From NCBI GenBank assembly GCA_002336675.1, contig DDEI01000039.1:9879-17175 (forward strand): a stretch of DNA of 7,297 nucleotides. The letters run 5' to 3'. Below the pieces are notes generated by a model. That model searched no databases and had not been told where the DNA came from. It saw nothing but the letters and a program-made list of their open reading frames with translations. Position 1 is the stretch's first letter. Each line of letters starts with the position of its first letter. This DNA comes from Flavobacteriales bacterium UBA1958. GTDB lineage: Bacteria; Bacteroidota; Bacteroidia; Flavobacteriales_D; Sanyastnellaceae. This document shows, in pieces, positions 5,352 through 7,297 of the stretch. Both the position numbers and the translations under genes were made by a program.

Positions 5352-6704
5352 ATGAGAGTACACTTTATAGCTATCGGAGGAAGCGCCATGCATAACTTAG
5401 CCATAGCACTGAAAAGAAAAGGAGTTCAGGTTACAGGAAGTGATGACGAAATATTCCAACCTTCAAAAGGTAGACTAAATAAAGAAGGGATCCTTCCAGA
5501 CAAAATAGGCTGGGATGAAAACAATATTCATGACCAACTGGATGCTATCATACTCGGAATGCATGCCCGAGAAGACAACAAAGAACTACTTAAAGCTAAA
5601 AGTTTAGGAGTAAAGATTTATTCCTATCCAGAGTATATTTTCGAGCAAACAAAAGATAAAAAGAGAATCGTAATAGGTGGAAGCCATGGTAAAACCTCAG
5701 TTACTAGCATGATTCTTCACGTACTAAACACCTTAAATATCGAGCATGATTATATGGTAGGAGCCCAATTAGAAGGGTATGATTGCATGGTTAGTTTAAC
5801 AGACTCTGCTCCAATAGTGATTTTGGAGGGAGATGAATATTTAAGCTCGCCTATAGACAGAAGGCCTAAATTTCACCTTTACAGCCCTAACATAGCTGTA
5901 ATTACAGGAATAGCATGGGACCATATAAATGTTTTCCCTACTTGGGAGAATTATTTAGAACAATTTGAGGAGTTCGTTAAACTCATAGAACCTGAAGGAG
6001 ATCTCATTTATTACAAAAATGACCCAGCGCTCACTAAAATGAGCGCACTAAATAAAGACATCTCCATCACCCCCTATCAGGCACCTGCTTATGAGATAAA
6101 AAATAATAAAATCCAACTAAACGATGAAGATATTTACATACTTGAAATTATAGGAAAGCATAATGTAGAAAACTTGAAAGCTGCTCAATTAGTCTGCCAA
6201 AAACTGGGAATATCAAAACGAGAATTCTACACCGCTGCATCATCTTTTAAGGGTGCTTCAAAAAGATTAGAAAAAATAGCAGAATCAAAGACCTCTATAG
6301 TTTATAAAGATTTTGCCCATAGCCCTTCCAAACTAAAAGCGACTACATCTGCTGTTAAAGAACAATTTCCAGACAGAAGACTGATCGCTATTATGGAGCT
6401 TCATACATTTAGTTCGTTAAATAAAAAATTCATTGGCCAATATCATGGAGCTATGGAGAAGGCTGATGAAGCTATCGTTTACTTCTCTCCAGAAGTCTTA
6501 AAACATAAAAACCTACCTAGTATATCTGCTAACGAAGTCATGGAAGCCTTCGGAGGAAAGAATGTAAGTGTCTTCACTGACTCTGAAGAATTAATCTCTT
6601 TTATCACCTCTAAATCCCCAATGAAATCTACTAATTTATTAATAATGACTAGCGGTGATTTAAGCGGAAATAATTTAGATGAATTAGGAAAAAAACTAGT
6701 ATGA
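5352..6704 (+). CDS. mpl: Mur ligase Mpl: UDP-N-acetylmuramate:L-alanyl-gamma-D-glutamyl-meso-diaminopimelate ligase
   Basis: This 450-residue cytoplasmic protein has the three-domain Mur-ligase fold and the usual Mpl length. The Rossmann-like N-terminus opens with HFIAIGGSAMHNLA (4-17), resembling the MurC/Mpl UDP-binding loop. The central ATPase domain has the P-loop GGSHGKTS (109-116), LEGDEY (158-163) with the conserved Glu, and WDHINVFPTWENY (189-201). GKHNVENLKAA (268-278) follows. The C-terminal domain has GASKRLE (301-307) and YKDFAHSPSK (318-327). Mpl joins recycled murein tripeptide to UDP-MurNAc, bypassing MurC, MurD and MurE. Where most Mur ligases have a His-His pair in the last motif this one has His-Ser, which I believe is common in Bacteroidota versions. 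MurC is the main alternative, but the length and motif set favour Mpl. The ATG lacks a clear Shine-Dalgarno. The gene is monocistronic here. Confidence 0.9.
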   Translation: MRVHFIAIGGSAMHNLAIALKRKGVQVTGSDDEIFQPSKGRLNKEGILPDKIGWDENNIHDQLDAIILGMHAREDNKELLKAKSLGVKIYSYPEYIFEQTKDKKRIVIGGSHGKTSVTSMILHVLNTLNIEHDYMVGAQLEGYDCMVSLTDSAPIVILEGDEYLSSPIDRRPKFHLYSPNIAVITGIAWDHINVFPTWENYLEQFEEFVKLIEPEGDLIYYKNDPALTKMSALNKDISITPYQAPAYEIKNNKIQLNDEDIYILEIIGKHNVENLKAAQLVCQKLGISKREFYTAASSFKGASKRLEKIAESKTSIVYKDFAHSPSKLKATTSAVKEQFPDRRLIAIMELHTFSSLNKKFIGQYHGAMEKADEAIVYFSPEVLKHKNLPSISANEVMEAFGGKNVSVFTDSEELISFITSKSPMKSTNLLIMTSGDLSGNNLDELGKKLV

Positions 6705-6816
6705 AAAGTGATGTAATTTAATTCGATTTCTACAGAGTTAACCAATGGTAGGGAAGTTTAAAAAGCCAAATAACAAAGGGTATATATAGTTTATATATTA
6801 CTGCTAATTCTAAATC
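6705..6816. other. Short intergenic spacer with AT-rich hairpin
   Basis: Between mpl and the isocitrate dehydrogenase terminator there is no coding frame of note. The only visible structure is an AT-only inverted repeat, ATATATA (6782-6788) and TATATAT (6792-6798), with a 3-nt loop and no T-run. It is too weak to call a terminator. mpl therefore has no obvious strong terminator of its own and may rely on the hairpin at 6823-6851. Confidence 0.4.
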
Positions 6817-6851
6817 AAAAAAAAAGCCATCTTGAATTAAAGACAGCCTTT
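6817..6851 (-). terminator. Intrinsic terminator of the isocitrate dehydrogenase gene
   Basis: The arms 6823-6833 (AAAGCCATCTT) and 6840-6851 (AAGACAGCCTTT) form an 11-bp stem with one bulged base and two G-U pairs when read on the minus strand, with a 6-nt loop. A run of nine U follows (A-tract 6817-6825). It begins 20 bases after the stop codon. In the plus direction only four T follow, so it may act weakly for mpl too. Confidence 0.75.
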
Positions 6852-6871
6852 TAACTATTTATAGTATTAAG

Positions 6872-7297
6872 TTAGCTCATTTTAGCCTGCAAGCCATGGT
6901 CCAGAGCATCTAAAAACTCTTCTGTAGTTAACCAATGTTCTTCAGTCATTTTATCCTCATGGATAAGAAGCGCTAAATCCTTCGTCATTTTTCCACTCTC
7001 TACGGTATCTATACATACCTGCTCAAGAGTTTCACAGAAACTAATTAATTCTTGATTATCATCTAATTTTCCTCTAAACGCAAGTCCTCTAGTCCAAGCA
7101 AAGATACTCGCGATTGGGTTAGTAGATGTTTTCTTTCCCGCTTGGTGCTGTCGATAATGACGTGTAACAGTTCCATGAGCTGCTTCTGCTTCCATTACAT
7201 CTCCTTCTGGCGTTACCAATGTAGAAGTCATTAGTCCTAAAGAACCGAACCCTTGTGCTACAGTGTCAGACTGAACATCACCATCATAATTCTTACA
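6872..7297 (-). CDS. icd: NADP-dependent isocitrate dehydrogenase, eukaryotic-type homodimer (C-terminal third, 5' end outside window)
   Basis: Read on the minus strand, the frame enters at the window edge with [11 protein letters not shown] and runs 141 codons to TAA (6872-6874). An internal Met codon at 7229-7231 is not the start. It matches the class II NADP-isocitrate dehydrogenases (human IDH1/IDH2 type): DGDVQSD carries the equivalents of human IDH1 metal ligands Asp275 and Asp279, then [23 protein letters not shown] (equivalents of His309, Arg314 and His315 around the NADP site), [17 protein letters not shown] and MTKDLA. The enzyme oxidises isocitrate to 2-oxoglutarate and CO2 in the TCA cycle, yielding NADPH. 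Family members are about 400-415 residues, so roughly one third is seen. It converges on mpl and has its own terminator. Confidence 0.96.
   Translation of the reverse strand, partial: CKNYDGDVQSDTVAQGFGSLGLMTSTLVTPEGDVMEAEAAHGTVTRHYRQHQAGKKTSTNPIASIFAWTRGLAFRGKLDDNQELISFCETLEQVCIDTVESGKMTKDLALLIHEDKMTEEHWLTTEEFLDALDHGLQAKMS

Noticed and set aside
6479..6745. 88-codon minus-strand frame at the end of mpl
   Set aside because: It is antisense to conserved mpl sequence, has no family resemblance and no ribosome-binding site.
6782..6798. AT-only hairpin as a terminator for mpl
   Set aside because: Seven A-T pairs with a 3-nt loop and no T-run are too weak to terminate transcription.
6737..6938. 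12-base direct repeat AGTTAACCAATG at 6737-6748 and 6927-6938
   Set aside because: The second copy is coding sequence of icd and the flanks differ; a chance match or old micro-duplication is more likely than a functional repeat.
1..7297. Mobile element, phage, CRISPR or defence system
   Set aside because: No transposase, integrase, terminal inverted repeats, regularly spaced repeats or known defence domains are visible; the recognisable genes are core or common Bacteroidota genes.

Overview
The window reads as ordinary chromosomal DNA from a member of the Bacteroidota, most likely a free-living (possibly marine) Cytophagales-type bacterium. Supporting signs are a secreted protein with a type IX secretion (T9SS) C-terminal tail, the cinA-rpmB gene pair, a textbook Bacteroidota promoter (TTTG-N20-TATCTTTG) in front of rpmB, generally weak Shine-Dalgarno sequences, and low GC (high 30s percent by eye). 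The genus cannot be fixed from the sequence alone.

Layout, left to right. (1) The 3' end of a predicted outer-membrane beta-strand protein (+, 1-351). (2) On the minus strand, cinA (1930-689) followed by rpmB (626-387), which ends in an intrinsic terminator that overlaps the stop codon of gene 1. rpmB has its own strong promoter, partly inside the end of cinA. (3) Divergent from cinA, a decayed DUF4197-type lipoprotein remnant (+, about 1984-2193) with no valid start codon and most of its 3' part missing. (4) A 639-residue secreted Asp-box protein with a T9SS tail (+, 2297-4216), ending in a strong terminator. (5) A convergent EI24/CysZ-like membrane protein (-, 5079-4261). (6) A 272-base intergenic region that holds no gene but carries a strong minus-strand intrinsic terminator and two further hairpins. 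I interpret it as a candidate small RNA of about 146 nt. (7) mpl, a Mur ligase of peptidoglycan recycling (+, 5352-6704). (8) Convergent with it, the C-terminal third of a eukaryotic-type NADP-dependent isocitrate dehydrogenase (-, 7297-6872, cut by the window edge) with its own terminator.

The genes do not form one pathway. Most are single-gene units facing alternate directions, each closed by its own terminator; cinA-rpmB is the only same-strand pair. The items most worth a second look are the unassigned structured minus-strand transcript candidate at 5140-5285 and the start-less, truncated lipoprotein at 1984-2193. I see no mobile element, CRISPR array, tRNA or rRNA.
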